This document shows positions 1 to 9,027 of a stretch of DNA of 64,000 nucleotides, one piece after another (positions within the stretch are counted from its first letter, which is position 1; every line of letters begins with the position of its first letter). The stretch is from Bacillota bacterium. Its GTDB lineage: Bacteria; Bacillota; Clostridia; Acetivibrionales; DTU013. The DNA is taken from contig JAEXNT010000032.1 of the NCBI GenBank assembly GCA_023439545.1, positions 1 through 64,000 on the forward strand. Direction: 5' to 3'. The notes under the pieces are model-generated. The model was given only the letters and a program-made list of their open reading frames with translations. It made no database searches and was not told where the DNA came from. The position numbers and the translations under genes were made by a program.

Positions 1-207
1 CAGGCCAAAAAGCTGCTTTCGATGCCTTCCATGAATATAGCGGAGGTCAGTTCGAAAGTCGGCTACTCCGACCCCAAATACTTCAGCAAGCTGTTCAAAA
101 AGATAACAGGTAAAACGATCTTCGAGTTTAAAAAGGAAGTGCGAGGCCCGAATTACAACCAGCTCGAAGATACGCAGGACCTGATGTATGATGAAAACGA
201 AAAGTAG
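1..207 (+). CDS. AraC-family regulator, C-terminal end (partial)
   Basis: The reading frame is open from base 1, so the gene starts before the window. The visible 68 residues hold the second helix-turn-helix of an AraC-type DNA-binding domain: 'NIAEVSSKVGYSDPKYFSKL' is the classic AraC recognition-helix signature, followed by 'FKKITGKT'. In Clostridia such domains often end two-component response regulators of sugar-transport loci, but the N-terminal part that would show this is missing. A tail of about 25 polar residues follows the domain. The DUF2804 fragment lies 36 bases downstream on the same strand. Confidence 0.85.
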   Translation, partial: QAKKLLSMPSMNIAEVSSKVGYSDPKYFSKLFKKITGKTIFEFKKEVRGPNYNQLEDTQDLMYDENEK

Positions 208-243
208 CGGCAAACCGAAGAATGGCAGGAAGGATGGTATTCG

Positions 244-534
244 ATGGACCAGGTAAAACTCGATCCCAGGAGTTTACTTGATAAGGAAGGTCATTTGAGT
301 CAATGGAAAGCTATTAGGGCAAGTGCCCTGAAGATCAAGGAATGGGACTATTATCTCGTCTATAACTATGATTTCGGAATATCGCTGACTATTGCGGACA
401 ACTCCTATATGGGTCTGATAAACGCCACATTTTTGGATTTTCGCGCCGGAACCGAGCATATCGTCAGTCCCATGCTTTTTATGCCTCTCGGGAGGATGGC
501 CTTGCCCTCCAGTTCAGGCTGTAAAGGGAAATGA
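244..534 (+). pseudogene. DUF2804 protein, N-terminal fragment
   Basis: The 96-residue product resembles the N-terminal third of DUF2804 proteins, which are normally around 330 residues. The stretch 'YDFGISLTIADNSYMGLI' and the later 'MLFMPLGRMALPSSS' are typical of that family. The frame then ends in 'GCKGK' and a stop, and none of the three frames downstream to base 690 continues the family in a way I can recognise. I read it as a truncated, probably dead gene. The function of DUF2804 is not established. Confidence 0.6.
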
Positions 535-696
535 GGAACAATGACCGCTTTATACTATTGCCATATGAGTAATACCCGAAAGGCAAAGCAGACGTATATT
601 ATGTTCGGATTAATCAGTGGAGAGATAAAAATGGAACCGGCCGAGTAGCTCGGCTATGGTACTGCCCCGATCAAAACTGTTTTATGAGGTAACATC

Positions 697-1221
697 ATGG
701 AATTATGGGATATCTATAACAGGGATCGAATTAATACAGGGAAAACAATAGAACGAGGCAATCCATTCGCAGAGGAAGAATATCATATGGTTGTTCACGT
801 ATGCATATTCAATTGTAGAGATGAAATGATGATCCAACAACGTCAGTCTTTCAAAGAAGGTTGGCCTGGTATGTGGGATATAACGGTCGGCGGCAGTGCC
901 ATTACGGGAGAATCCAGTCAGGCAGCAGCCGAACGGGAGCTCTTCGAGGAAATCGGGTATAAAATCGACTTAAGTAATATGCGTCCCCACCTTACTGTTA
1001 ATTTCACGGAAGGTTTTTATGATTACTATTTGGTAGAGAATGAGGTCGATATTGTTGCATTAGAATTACAATTTGAAGAGGTTCAGAAAGTAAAATGGGC
1101 ATCAAAAGATGAAATCCTTGAAATGATAGATAGTGGTGAGTTTATCCCTTATCATAAAAGTCTTATTGAGTTATTTTTCGATATTCGAAAAATGTTCGGC
1201 GCAGTGCGAGAACCGGAATAA
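697..1221 (+). CDS. NUDIX hydrolase
   Basis: This 174-residue protein carries a perfect NUDIX box (G-x5-E-x7-REUxEExGU) at residues 66-88, with 'RELFEEIGY' as its metal-binding core. NUDIX enzymes hydrolyse nucleoside diphosphates linked to another group. The segment 'DIYNRDR' near the N-terminus and 'FKEGWPGMWDITVGGS' before the box are typical of the subgroup related to isopentenyl-diphosphate isomerase and YfcD-like proteins, but the substrate cannot be read from sequence. A 'GAGGT' stands 6 bases before the ATG as a ribosome site. The gene is alone, between two decayed genes. Confidence 0.9.
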   Translation: MELWDIYNRDRINTGKTIERGNPFAEEEYHMVVHVCIFNCRDEMMIQQRQSFKEGWPGMWDITVGGSAITGESSQAAAERELFEEIGYKIDLSNMRPHLTVNFTEGFYDYYLVENEVDIVALELQFEEVQKVKWASKDEILEMIDSGEFIPYHKSLIELFFDIRKMFGAVREPE

Positions 1222-1258
1222 CCAAGGCATTCACATTCACTGAAAAAAGGCACAGCGG

Positions 1259-1299
1259 GCAGAGACAAGGCATCGTGCGAAGGAAAAGCTACAGGCTGT
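1259..1299 (+). repeat. 41-bp direct repeat, copy A
   Basis: This segment matches 13461-13501 in the same orientation with only two differences (A/C and C/T). It begins GCAGAGACAAGG and ends TACAGGCTGT. It overlaps the broken 3' end of the pseudogene at 1289-1572. Its origin is unknown; see copy B. Confidence 0.85.
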
Positions 1300-1572
1300 C
1301 TCCATCTATGGCTGATGCCGCCGGGAAGTCCCGGCTGTACTGTGAAGATGCCGTTGTACTACCTCCGTCGCCCATATGTGCTACATCCACACACCTGGAG
1401 GGACTGCCGAACTGGCGGTAGAACTGCCTTCTTTTTCGGCCAACGCTGCGTTTACCGGGACCGCTTCCTCCTCGGCAGCCGCTGAAAGTGATAAGGATAA
1501 AATCTGTGTCACTAATAAACACATCGCTATAAGCACAGATATAGCTTTTTTACTTGTTACTCTGTTTTTCAA
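1289..1572 (-). pseudogene. Secreted protein with F5/8 type C-like segment, truncated and frameshifted
   Basis: A TTG start at 1572 follows a strong ribosome site (GGAGGAG, 7-8 bases away). The first about 33 residues form a signal peptide: basic 'KNRVTSKKA', a hydrophobic core 'VLIAMCLLVTQILSLSLS' and an Ala-rich cleavage region. The frame stops at 1381. An overlapping frame continues with 'GDGGSTTASSQYSRDFPAA' and 'AIDGD', which looks like the start of an F5/8 type C (discoidin-like) carbohydrate-binding domain, and ends at 1289. The gene is therefore both frameshifted and cut off, and its broken end runs into repeat copy A. Confidence 0.6.
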
Positions 1573-1966
1573 GTACTTTCTCCTCCTTTTTTCTTCATTT
1601 TTCAAACGGATTACAGTTAAGTGGCAAGCGGCAATAAAATAGATCTCAAAATAGACCACCCCCATTTCTGATTGGTACTCATTTTTAAGTGTCCGGATTA
1701 CATAAAGAATAGTAATCCGCAGACCACTAATGAAATCCATATTTATTTACACACTTGATTATCGCCATTATTTTCAGAGACGCTCATTAGCTTTACAATA
1801 GACGTTCAGTTTACATAAAGCCGTTTTGAGGTCATATAATTTCTTCTCATCAATAGAAGAAGGCTAAAACAAAGCATCAAGGGCCACAGATTAACAAAAA
1901 CTTACAATTTATATAGATGTCCATCTCTTCCAGACATATAAGCTTTCGGGAACGTGACTTTCAGTA
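1573..1966. other. Gene-free stretch
   Basis: No convincing gene is visible. A short imperfect stem (ATGTC/GACAT) at about 1917-1938 lies downstream of the RpiR gene on the minus strand but lacks a T-run directly after it, so I do not call it a terminator. Confidence 0.5.
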
Positions 1967-2842
1967 CTAGTACAACTTCTCGGTAATAGCTTCAGTAGTC
2001 TTGGCTTTATTAGCCGAAGAGGCCTTGAGATTCTTCCTGAAAAACTCGGTATATAAAATATCTATCACATATAACTGAGCAATTTTCGTTGCCATCGCAC
2101 CTCCTTGAAGCGGGCCCTCCCTGTATCCGGATAAAAGCATCACATCGGCATATTTTGTAATTGGTGAAGCAGCGTGGTGTGTAATGCATATTGTTTTGGC
2201 ATTGCATTGTTTTGCTATTTTCAAGGCCTCCACCGTATCCTTGGAACTGCCTGAATGCGAAATAGCTACAGCGGTATCTTCTTTATTCAAAAGAGACGCT
2301 GCCATTGCCTGCATATGTCCATCAGCAAATGCATCCACATATAAACCTACCCTCATAAATTTATTTTTTGCATCCAGTGCAGTAATCCCTGAAGAGCCTG
2401 AACCGAAAAAAATCACCCGTTGACTGCTCTCTATGAATTTTACAGCCATATTCACCTGTTCTTCTTTAATTAAAGCCGCCGTTTCCTGTAACGCAGATAT
2501 GTTAATTTTTATCAGTTTTTGCATTATAGTCTCTATGTCTTCATGAGGACCAATTTCTTCGTTGAAATTGGTTAATATTTCTTCGGAGCTCCTGGACAAT
2601 TCCTGGGCAACAGCCATTTTGAAGCTATGATAACCCTTAAACCCAAGCTTTCTGCAAAAACGGATTACAGTTGTATCTCCAACCCCCGCTTTTTCTGCAT
2701 AGTCTATGATTGAGCTATAGAGCAAATCTTCAGGATTTTTTAAAAAGGCATCCAGTACCTTTTTTTCAGATTTTGTAAAGGACTGACTTAAGCTATTAAT
2801 TGTCGGGAACAAACTGCCTGGTTCAATTTTACTGTTGTACAT
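1967..2842 (-). CDS. RpiR/MurR-family transcriptional regulator
   Basis: The 291-residue protein has an N-terminal RpiR-type helix-turn-helix ('YAEKAGVGDTTVIRFCRKLG', about residues 48-67) and a SIS sugar-phosphate-binding domain (about 125-255, with 'VIFFGSGSSGITALDAKNKF' and 'AISHSGSSKDTVEALK'). RpiR regulators sense phosphosugars. It is the last gene of the operon with GH20, a ROK kinase and nanE, so GlcNAc-6-P or ManNAc-6-P is the likely effector; that is inference. A GGAGGAATAGT ribosome site precedes ATG. No operator could be identified. Confidence 0.9.
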   Translation of the reverse strand: MYNSKIEPGSLFPTINSLSQSFTKSEKKVLDAFLKNPEDLLYSSIIDYAEKAGVGDTTVIRFCRKLGFKGYHSFKMAVAQELSRSSEEILTNFNEEIGPHEDIETIMQKLIKINISALQETAALIKEEQVNMAVKFIESSQRVIFFGSGSSGITALDAKNKFMRVGLYVDAFADGHMQAMAASLLNKEDTAVAISHSGSSKDTVEALKIAKQCNAKTICITHHAASPITKYADVMLLSGYREGPLQGGAMATKIAQLYVIDILYTEFFRKNLKASSANKAKTTEAITEKLY

Positions 2843-2889
2843 ACTATTCCTCCATAAATTCGATATAGAACTTTAATTATTTGCAATGC

Positions 2890-3828
2890 CTAATTGGTAT
2901 TTTGAAGCACAATGTAAGCCGCTCCAATAATTCCGGCATTATTTGAGAGCATAGCCGGTACTATCTCAAGCCCGTCTGCAAAGGATTGCATAATCATTTT
3001 CCTTACCTCTCGTCTTATACGTCCTACTAGATATTCACCTTCCCTTGATATTCCGCCCCCTATGATTATTAACTCCGGATTCAAGCTGTGAATAATAGTT
3101 GAGAGCCCCCAGGCTATATGATAAATCCAATCGTTAATAACCTCGCGCGCTAGTATATCTCCCTTACGCTCCACCTGAAATATTGTTTCACCGTTTAATT
3201 TGGATACTCCATGAAGCATGGATGTCGCATCTTGTTCAAGAGCGCTTTTTATTTTTCGGACTAACGCTCCTGTAGACGCATATTGCTCATAGCAGCCCGA
3301 AAGCCCGCAAGTACATGCAAGTCCGTAGCGGTACAGGCGAATGTGTCCGAATTCGCCTGCCGCTCCATTTATTCCACGGTAAACATTCCCATCTTTTATT
3401 ATCGCCCCTCCTATACCGGTACCAAGTGTGATCATTGCTATGTCTCCCCTGTTTTTACCGGATCCTAGCCAGGCTTCCCCCAGAGCTGCCGCATTAACGT
3501 CGTTCTCAACCCATACGGGAAGGCCGAATTGTTCTTCCAAAATGCTTTTCAGATGAACCCCTGTCCAATTAGATAGATTTTCAGTAGCTTGTCTGACAAA
3601 GCTAAGTCCCTTATCAACCTGCCCTGCCGTACTTATCCCTATGCCCGCAGGCTTTGGAGAGATTTCGAGCATATTAGATATGATACCCTCTAGCTTATTA
3701 ATCAGATGTATTTTACCTTTATGGGCATCTGTAGCAATACAACCATTATATTCAATTTTTCCGTTTTCATCAATAATCCCATATTTAATTTCTGTACCGC
3801 CAATATCTGCTGCCAGGACATACCTCGT
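2890..3828 (-). CDS. ROK-family sugar kinase (probable ManNAc/GlcNAc kinase)
   Basis: ROK kinases phosphorylate hexoses or N-acetylhexosamines with ATP. The N-terminal phosphate-binding motif 'LAADIGGTEIKYGIID' and the zinc motif 'CTCGLSGCYEQ' are both present, as is 'GIGISTAGQVDKG'. The first in-frame ATG (3672) would cut off the phosphate-binding motif. The frame is open upstream, but no ATG, GTG or TTG exists in frame there. The family start aligns with ACG at 3828 ('xRYVLAADIGG'), six bases after AAGGTGGG. Either a rare start (ACG, or ATT at 3831) is used, or the ATG has mutated. With nanE in the same operon, ManNAc kinase (NanK-like) is the best guess. Confidence 0.8.
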   Translation of the reverse strand, partial: TRYVLAADIGGTEIKYGIIDENGKIEYNGCIATDAHKGKIHLINKLEGIISNMLEISPKPAGIGISTAGQVDKGLSFVRQATENLSNWTGVHLKSILEEQFGLPVWVENDVNAAALGEAWLGSGKNRGDIAMITLGTGIGGAIIKDGNVYRGINGAAGEFGHIRLYRYGLACTCGLSGCYEQYASTGALVRKIKSALEQDATSMLHGVSKLNGETIFQVERKGDILAREVINDWIYHIAWGLSTIIHSLNPELIIIGGGISREGEYLVGRIRREVRKMIMQSFADGLEIVPAMLSNNAGIIGAAYIVLQNTN

Positions 3829-3851
3829 AATAATCCCACCTTATTTGATTA

Positions 3852-5714
3852 TCAATAGTTCCTCAGGATATCGCAAATCTGGATAAACGCTTCTTTGACC
3901 CTGAAAAGTTCCGCTTCCTTATTACGTCTACGCCAAACCTTAGTGAAGTCATACAGCCAGTATTCAAGCATCTCTGCCAATTCCCGCGGATTGTAGGCAA
4001 GTCCCTTTATATCTTCATTATAATCATACTTTTTTATAACAAGTGACAGAGCCTGCATAAGTGCTACACCCCTGGCCGACAGATAAAATTCCTCCAAATC
4101 AAGGTTATATTTTTCAGGTACGCTATTTGCCAGCTTGAGAATTTCGCCTGCAATTTCATTTGCCTTATGCACGGAGCCAGTAAGGGTTGCCTCGTCACAT
4201 TTGGCAAACTCGCTCCTGCATCCTCCATTGAAAAGAATGTTATACACTTTCTCATCTCTCCAGAAAGCAATGGTGTTCCAGATAATTTTGTCCTGTCTAC
4301 AAAGCTGCCTTAACAATCCTACCAAACTACCACTCTTATCGCCAAACTCCAGCAGGGAAATTTTTCCGTCAATCTCGTCATAGCTGCTGCAATCGTCGGG
4401 ATTCCAGGAAAGATCCGCCCCGTATATCATCCCCGGTATACTGCCTGCAAGTAAGTTTATGTGTCCTGAATCCCCCCAGTCCGTATTAAGGACTCCTGCG
4501 GCATTATGCTTCTTCCCTTGCTTCACCATTTCCTCTATGTTCAAAAAGCTTAAATCATACTGGTTTACAAGCCTGCTGAAACCGGAGACACTGGGACATA
4601 CGTACTGTTTGAAGCCGTGGTGTGCAAACAGGCTTATATTTTCCTCCTTAAGCTTGTCATAGTAATACCAGTTAAGGAAGATAATATCTTTGGGTATTTG
4701 AGAGATACAGCCAGGATGCTGCAGTACAATGTCGCCCCAAAGCATAACCTTTTTGCCATATGATTTTACATGGCTAATTACCTGGTTTATAAAATCGACA
4801 TACAGCTGCTCTATGCCGATTTTGTCCGCCAGGGACTTGCTTTTCCCTTTACCAAGATCAAAGGCTTCATCACAGCATATGTTGAACTTGTCGGAGGAGA
4901 AAAGCGGTATAAATTCGTCCAGCATGCCTTTGACAAATGTGATACTCTTCGGGTTGGAAGCATCCAGAATATGGTATCTCATTCTGTTATACCAGGTAAA
5001 CGGTCTCCCGACACTTCTGTCCATTTCACTTAATTCCTCGAAGGAATTGGAATCCAATACATCATACATGTGAGAAAAGGTCGCTATACTGGGCACCAGT
5101 TCAATGTGCCTGCTCCTGCAATACATATCAAGTTCCATTATCTCTTCAGCAGTGATGGGGTCGGACTTAATCCATACCTCGCTTTGCTTCCTAAAAGCAA
5201 AAGTATATTCTATGTATAACTGTAGTTGATTGATTTTATAAAATGAAAGCCTGTCTGCAATTTCCTTCAAAGTATCCAATGTAGGCATTTTGCCTCTTGT
5301 GATATCATAAAAATATCCACGGTCGTCAAAATAGGGACTGTCGTCTATTTTCAGGCAGGGCAGCTGGGAGCCGTATAATCTGATAACCTGTCTCAAGGTC
5401 TGCACTCCGTAAAACAACCCGCTGGCCTCACCACCGACAATTTCCAAACATTCCGGAGTTATATGAAGACTGTATGCTTCCTTACCGTATTCCTGATTTC
5501 TTACAAGATGGATGCAGTTATTTCCCATGCTCTTAAATGTTTTTACAATACTTACATGCAACCCTAAGCAGGTCTCAATTTCCTTTTGCAGCAGCTTTGC
5601 CGATTCAAAGTCCTCGGAACTGCAGCCTGCATCAAGAGTAATAATATCCTTGTGCGATAATTTGAACGACCCTTCTTCTATTTGCATTTCTCTTGGTTTC
5701 GGTAATATATTCAT
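3852..5714 (-). CDS. Glycoside hydrolase family 20-like beta-N-acetylhexosaminidase
   Basis: GH20 enzymes release terminal GlcNAc or GalNAc by substrate-assisted catalysis. The 620-residue protein shows the family layout: an N-terminal GH20b-like domain ('LPKPREMQIEEGSFKLS' onwards), then 'DDRGYFYDITRGKMPT' opening the barrel, and the catalytic Asp-Glu pair in 'ICCDEAF' (D282-E283). There is no signal peptide, so it probably acts in the cytoplasm on imported oligosaccharides. I chose ATG 5714 because GGGAG stands 7 bases before it; an in-frame ATG at 5732 has no such site. Its stop lies 23 bases before the proposed ROK start. Confidence 0.85.
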   Translation of the reverse strand: MNILPKPREMQIEEGSFKLSHKDIITLDAGCSSEDFESAKLLQKEIETCLGLHVSIVKTFKSMGNNCIHLVRNQEYGKEAYSLHITPECLEIVGGEASGLFYGVQTLRQVIRLYGSQLPCLKIDDSPYFDDRGYFYDITRGKMPTLDTLKEIADRLSFYKINQLQLYIEYTFAFRKQSEVWIKSDPITAEEIMELDMYCRSRHIELVPSIATFSHMYDVLDSNSFEELSEMDRSVGRPFTWYNRMRYHILDASNPKSITFVKGMLDEFIPLFSSDKFNICCDEAFDLGKGKSKSLADKIGIEQLYVDFINQVISHVKSYGKKVMLWGDIVLQHPGCISQIPKDIIFLNWYYYDKLKEENISLFAHHGFKQYVCPSVSGFSRLVNQYDLSFLNIEEMVKQGKKHNAAGVLNTDWGDSGHINLLAGSIPGMIYGADLSWNPDDCSSYDEIDGKISLLEFGDKSGSLVGLLRQLCRQDKIIWNTIAFWRDEKVYNILFNGGCRSEFAKCDEATLTGSVHKANEIAGEILKLANSVPEKYNLDLEEFYLSARGVALMQALSLVIKKYDYNEDIKGLAYNPRELAEMLEYWLYDFTKVWRRRNKEAELFRVKEAFIQICDILRNY

Positions 5715-5762
5715 ATTCTCACTCCCATCCATTATAATAGCCTTTATCAGGCACCCGTTTTT

Positions 5763-6956
5763 TTATTGGACGCCCTCCTGTAAGAGCATCAGCAGTCCAT
5801 ACATAATGGGGGCTGCACACCATCCTGTATAAACGGAGTACATGCCTCCTTCATCAATAAGATTATTCTGGTTGGCTCTGCCATCCCACTCACTAGTCTC
5901 GATATTGTACGAACCTCTCCATGCACCGTCCCATAAGGGAGATTCATTCCTGCACTGGATATCAGTAAGGAAATCACCCAGTTTCCCGGCACCTTCAAGA
6001 TACTTCCGCTGCCCGGTTGCCCTCCACGCTTCAATGAATGCCATCAGGGCAAAGCCCTGTGTATAAACAAGATCGCACAAATTCCTGTTGTTTTGAAGGG
6101 AAGCTGCAAGGCAGCTCTCATTACAGTTAGTAATTCCGCCCCTTTCGTGCTGCAGTGACAAAATAAAATTTCCAGCTCTGTTCACAACGTCAAGGAACTT
6201 CTCATCACCGGTGATACGGTATGCTATACTGAATGTATAGATGGCAATGGATGTCTCGGATGAAACCGGTCTCCAGTCTTCAGCCTTGATTAACTCGTAA
6301 GAAGTTTTAAACCGCCCGTCCTCAACCTGATATTGGCTTACAAACTTTAAAGCCCCCTCTGCCGCATCATAATACCTTCTGTTTCCGGTAGCTTCATATG
6401 CCATAAATAAGCCGGCGCCCAGCCATAATATAAAACACGGCCCTTTGGGATAGGGTGCGGTTTTTGAATCCTTCCTCATAAAGGTCCCATCCGCCTGCTG
6501 AATATTTATCCAGTAATTTGCCAGTTTAACTGCACTGTCCAGATAGCATTCCCTTTTTGTCAAACCGAACAATTGCAACAATGCGATCAAATCTTTCCCA
6601 TTATCATTTTGGTATATTGTATTTCCGACTGCGGATTCTTCAATATATCCATCAATCAGATAAAATGGAAGCGAGCCGTACCACACTGATAAAGGGTCAT
6701 TATCCTGCGACCTGAAAATCCAGTTTGTTATATTGTCAAACAGCCGGTCATAAGCATCATTTCCGGTAATCTCTTTATACACTTTCAAGGCCCTTGCAAA
6801 TTCTGCATTGCAATCAGGCCTGACCCAATTTGTCCGTATGTTTTTATCAATACGGATTCTTTCGTATATGCCATTGTAGCCATAATCAAAAGTGAGCATC
6901 TGGCGTTCGACCCATCCGATGCATTTTTCTACCGCTTCCAAATATTTATCTTCCAT
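5763..6956 (-). CDS. (alpha/alpha)6-barrel protein, putative glycan-active enzyme
   Basis: The 397-residue protein is made of repeated helical hairpins with motifs such as 'ALKVYKEITGNDAYDRLFD', 'WLGAGLFMAYEATGNRRYYD' and 'FIEAWRATGQRKYLEGAGK'. These recur about every 55-60 residues, as in six-hairpin glycosidases and epimerases. I cannot place it in a named family: the GH88/GH105 and N-acylglucosamine 2-epimerase signatures are not evident. No signal peptide is present. The ATG at 6956 is preceded by GGAGG eight bases away, and the gene starts two bases after the UroD-family stop, so the two are translationally linked. A hydrolase or epimerase acting on the imported glycan is plausible. Confidence 0.65.
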   Translation of the reverse strand: MEDKYLEAVEKCIGWVERQMLTFDYGYNGIYERIRIDKNIRTNWVRPDCNAEFARALKVYKEITGNDAYDRLFDNITNWIFRSQDNDPLSVWYGSLPFYLIDGYIEESAVGNTIYQNDNGKDLIALLQLFGLTKRECYLDSAVKLANYWINIQQADGTFMRKDSKTAPYPKGPCFILWLGAGLFMAYEATGNRRYYDAAEGALKFVSQYQVEDGRFKTSYELIKAEDWRPVSSETSIAIYTFSIAYRITGDEKFLDVVNRAGNFILSLQHERGGITNCNESCLAASLQNNRNLCDLVYTQGFALMAFIEAWRATGQRKYLEGAGKLGDFLTDIQCRNESPLWDGAWRGSYNIETSEWDGRANQNNLIDEGGMYSVYTGWCAAPIMYGLLMLLQEGVQ

Positions 6957-6958
6957 TT

Positions 6959-8068
6959 CTAATTCCTCCAAATAATTTCTGAAAGTCCGAAAAACTCATT
7001 ATATGCATTTACCATAGCAATGTAATTGCACAACGGCACACTGTCGGTAATCGCATTACTTGCGCAAAATATATGTCCCCCATCCCCCATACCATCTTCA
7101 AGGCATTTTATCGTATATTTCCTGATTTGCTCCGGAGTGTTGAAGCTCAATATCTCTCCGCAGTCCATATTACCGAGAAAAGTAATACTTGCGCCATACT
7201 CTTTTTTAAGCTTTGCCAGGTCCATGCCTGCACGCATATCTATTTCAAGATATCCGTCTACATTACATCCGATCAGAAAATCCTCGATTACAGGCCATAG
7301 ATTACCGTCACTTGTATTAATCGCCCATCCTCCAGCCTCATGAATCATTTTGGAAAGTATACGTATTTCAGGCATGATAAACTTTCTGTAACTCTCTGGA
7401 GATATCAGCAGCCGGTTTCCTGCAAAGTCACCACCTACACCGATCATTTTAATCCCAAGGCTCAAGTACTTCCCAACATATGCGGCAGCTTCCTTCGTCG
7501 CCAGTTTGAAATGCCATTCAGCTGTTTCCGGCTCAATCAGCATCGTCTCCATCAAGTCGACATTAGTCCATATGCCATGCCAATACGCCGGTGCCAGAAC
7601 AGGCAAATCCACTCCCCTTCTTTTCATTTCTTCCTGCAAATATATATAAACTTCAAAATTACTATCTTTAATTAATTCAGATAAAGCTTCTTCCCTTTCA
7701 TAGTTCTTTTTTTTAATTCTTTCTTCAGGGTCATCAGGCATATAAGCGCTGTTTTCTTTCTTTTCGCCTGCAATTTGTTTCATGTTTCCTTTAACCGCAG
7801 ACGGAAGCGGATTAGGCACGACATACAGCATGTCATGCCCAAGGGCAGCTACTATATCCAGCCTGTCTCTGACATATTTCCTCAGGGCGTTTTCCCATCC
7901 CACATCAGCAGCATATTCCAGCCAAGCTGCTTCGTCACATGAATAGTCATAATATTTGCTGCCAATAATCCTGTCTGCAACAGATGAGAAAAGAACATAT
8001 TCAAACCTCGGTGTACGGTCAGGTTGTTTATGGTTCAAGGCAAGTTCAATTCTTTCACGTGAATACAT
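6959..8068 (-). CDS. Uroporphyrinogen decarboxylase-family (UroD-like) protein
   Basis: The 369-residue protein has the UroD-domain TIM-barrel pattern, including 'MIGVGGDFAGNRLLISPESY', 'GWAINTSDGNLWPVIEDFL' and a C-terminal 'FLGNMDCGEIL...GMGDGGHIFCASNAIT'. The second half resembles MtaA/CmuA-type corrinoid methyltransferase relatives more than haem-pathway HemE, and the HemE N-terminal substrate motifs are not seen. It sits inside a sugar operon, where a haem role is unlikely. UroD-family members of unknown activity are known near glycosidase genes. AAGGAG stands eight bases before the ATG. Confidence 0.8.
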   Translation of the reverse strand: MYSRERIELALNHKQPDRTPRFEYVLFSSVADRIIGSKYYDYSCDEAAWLEYAADVGWENALRKYVRDRLDIVAALGHDMLYVVPNPLPSAVKGNMKQIAGEKKENSAYMPDDPEERIKKKNYEREEALSELIKDSNFEVYIYLQEEMKRRGVDLPVLAPAYWHGIWTNVDLMETMLIEPETAEWHFKLATKEAAAYVGKYLSLGIKMIGVGGDFAGNRLLISPESYRKFIMPEIRILSKMIHEAGGWAINTSDGNLWPVIEDFLIGCNVDGYLEIDMRAGMDLAKLKKEYGASITFLGNMDCGEILSFNTPEQIRKYTIKCLEDGMGDGGHIFCASNAITDSVPLCNYIAMVNAYNEFFGLSEIIWRN

Positions 8069-8117
8069 TTAAACACTCCTTATCCTTATTTTTTGGTGTT
8101 AAGCTCACAAAACGTAA

Positions 8118-9008
8118 TCATTTTATAGATCCCACCATAATACCTTTTACGAAATACTTCTGAAGGAATGGGTAAACACATATGATTGGTATAACAACAA
8201 CAATCATCGTAGCCATCCTTATGGTCTCAGGCGTATATGTCTGTATTGCTCTTTCCGCAGCCTGCTGCGAAACCCCAGACCTAAAGTAAGCCGACAGATT
8301 TGACCTGTTTATCAGGTCAACCAGGATATAGGCAACGGTACGTAAACTCTTCTTATGTGTATAAAACGCCGTAGTAAACCAGTCGTTCCAATGTCCTACT
8401 CCCAAGTAAAGCGCAACAGTAGCAAATATTGGCGTAGACAGCGGCATAATAATACGTGCAAATATTGTTAGATCATTTGCACCATCAATTTTGGCTGATT
8501 CCTTTAATGCTTCAGGTATACTTTGAAAGAAATTGACGAAAAGTATTGCATACCATGCGCCTAAAAGTCCTGGTATTATATAAACCATATATGTATTCGT
8601 CAGGTGCATATTCGTCAATAATAAATAATACGGTATCAAGCCGCCTGAAAAATACATTGATATGATAATGATCGCAAAGTAAAACTTTCTGAATTTAAGT
8701 TTGTTATAAGAGAGCCCGTAAGCAAAAAGGCTCGTAAATAACAGCGCCAATACAGTCCCTATTACAGTTCTGGATATAGATACGGCAAATGCTCCAAGTA
8801 ATTGGTCGTTTGAAAATACCATTTTATAATTATCAAGTGAAAACTTTCGCGGCCATAAAAATATTCCGCCGTTAGCCGCGTCGAGTCCATCATTAAAGGA
8901 GATGACCAGCGCGTAGATAAAGGGATAAAGTGTAACTACGAATACTAATAACAATATTGCATAAACAACAATATCAATAATTATGTCTTCCGAGCTGAAT
9001 TTTTTCAT
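8118..9008 (-). CDS. ABC sugar transporter permease (MalG/LplC type)
   Basis: A 296-residue inner-membrane permease of the carbohydrate uptake (CUT1) class with six predicted membrane segments. The cytoplasmic EAA loop reads 'EALKESAKIDGANDLTIFAR', the contact site for the ATPase. I chose ATG 9008 (AAAGGTGGGG nine bases upstream) over starts inside the preceding gene. No ATPase gene is present in the operon, so a shared MsmX-like ATPase elsewhere is probably used; that is inference from other Gram-positive CUT1 systems. Confidence 0.92.
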   Translation of the reverse strand: MKKFSSEDIIIDIVVYAILLLVFVVTLYPFIYALVISFNDGLDAANGGIFLWPRKFSLDNYKMVFSNDQLLGAFAVSISRTVIGTVLALLFTSLFAYGLSYNKLKFRKFYFAIIIISMYFSGGLIPYYLLLTNMHLTNTYMVYIIPGLLGAWYAILFVNFFQSIPEALKESAKIDGANDLTIFARIIMPLSTPIFATVALYLGVGHWNDWFTTAFYTHKKSLRTVAYILVDLINRSNLSAYFRSGVSQQAAERAIQTYTPETIRMATMIVVVIPIICVYPFLQKYFVKGIMVGSIK

Positions 9009-9027
9009 GTCAACTGTCCCCACCTTT

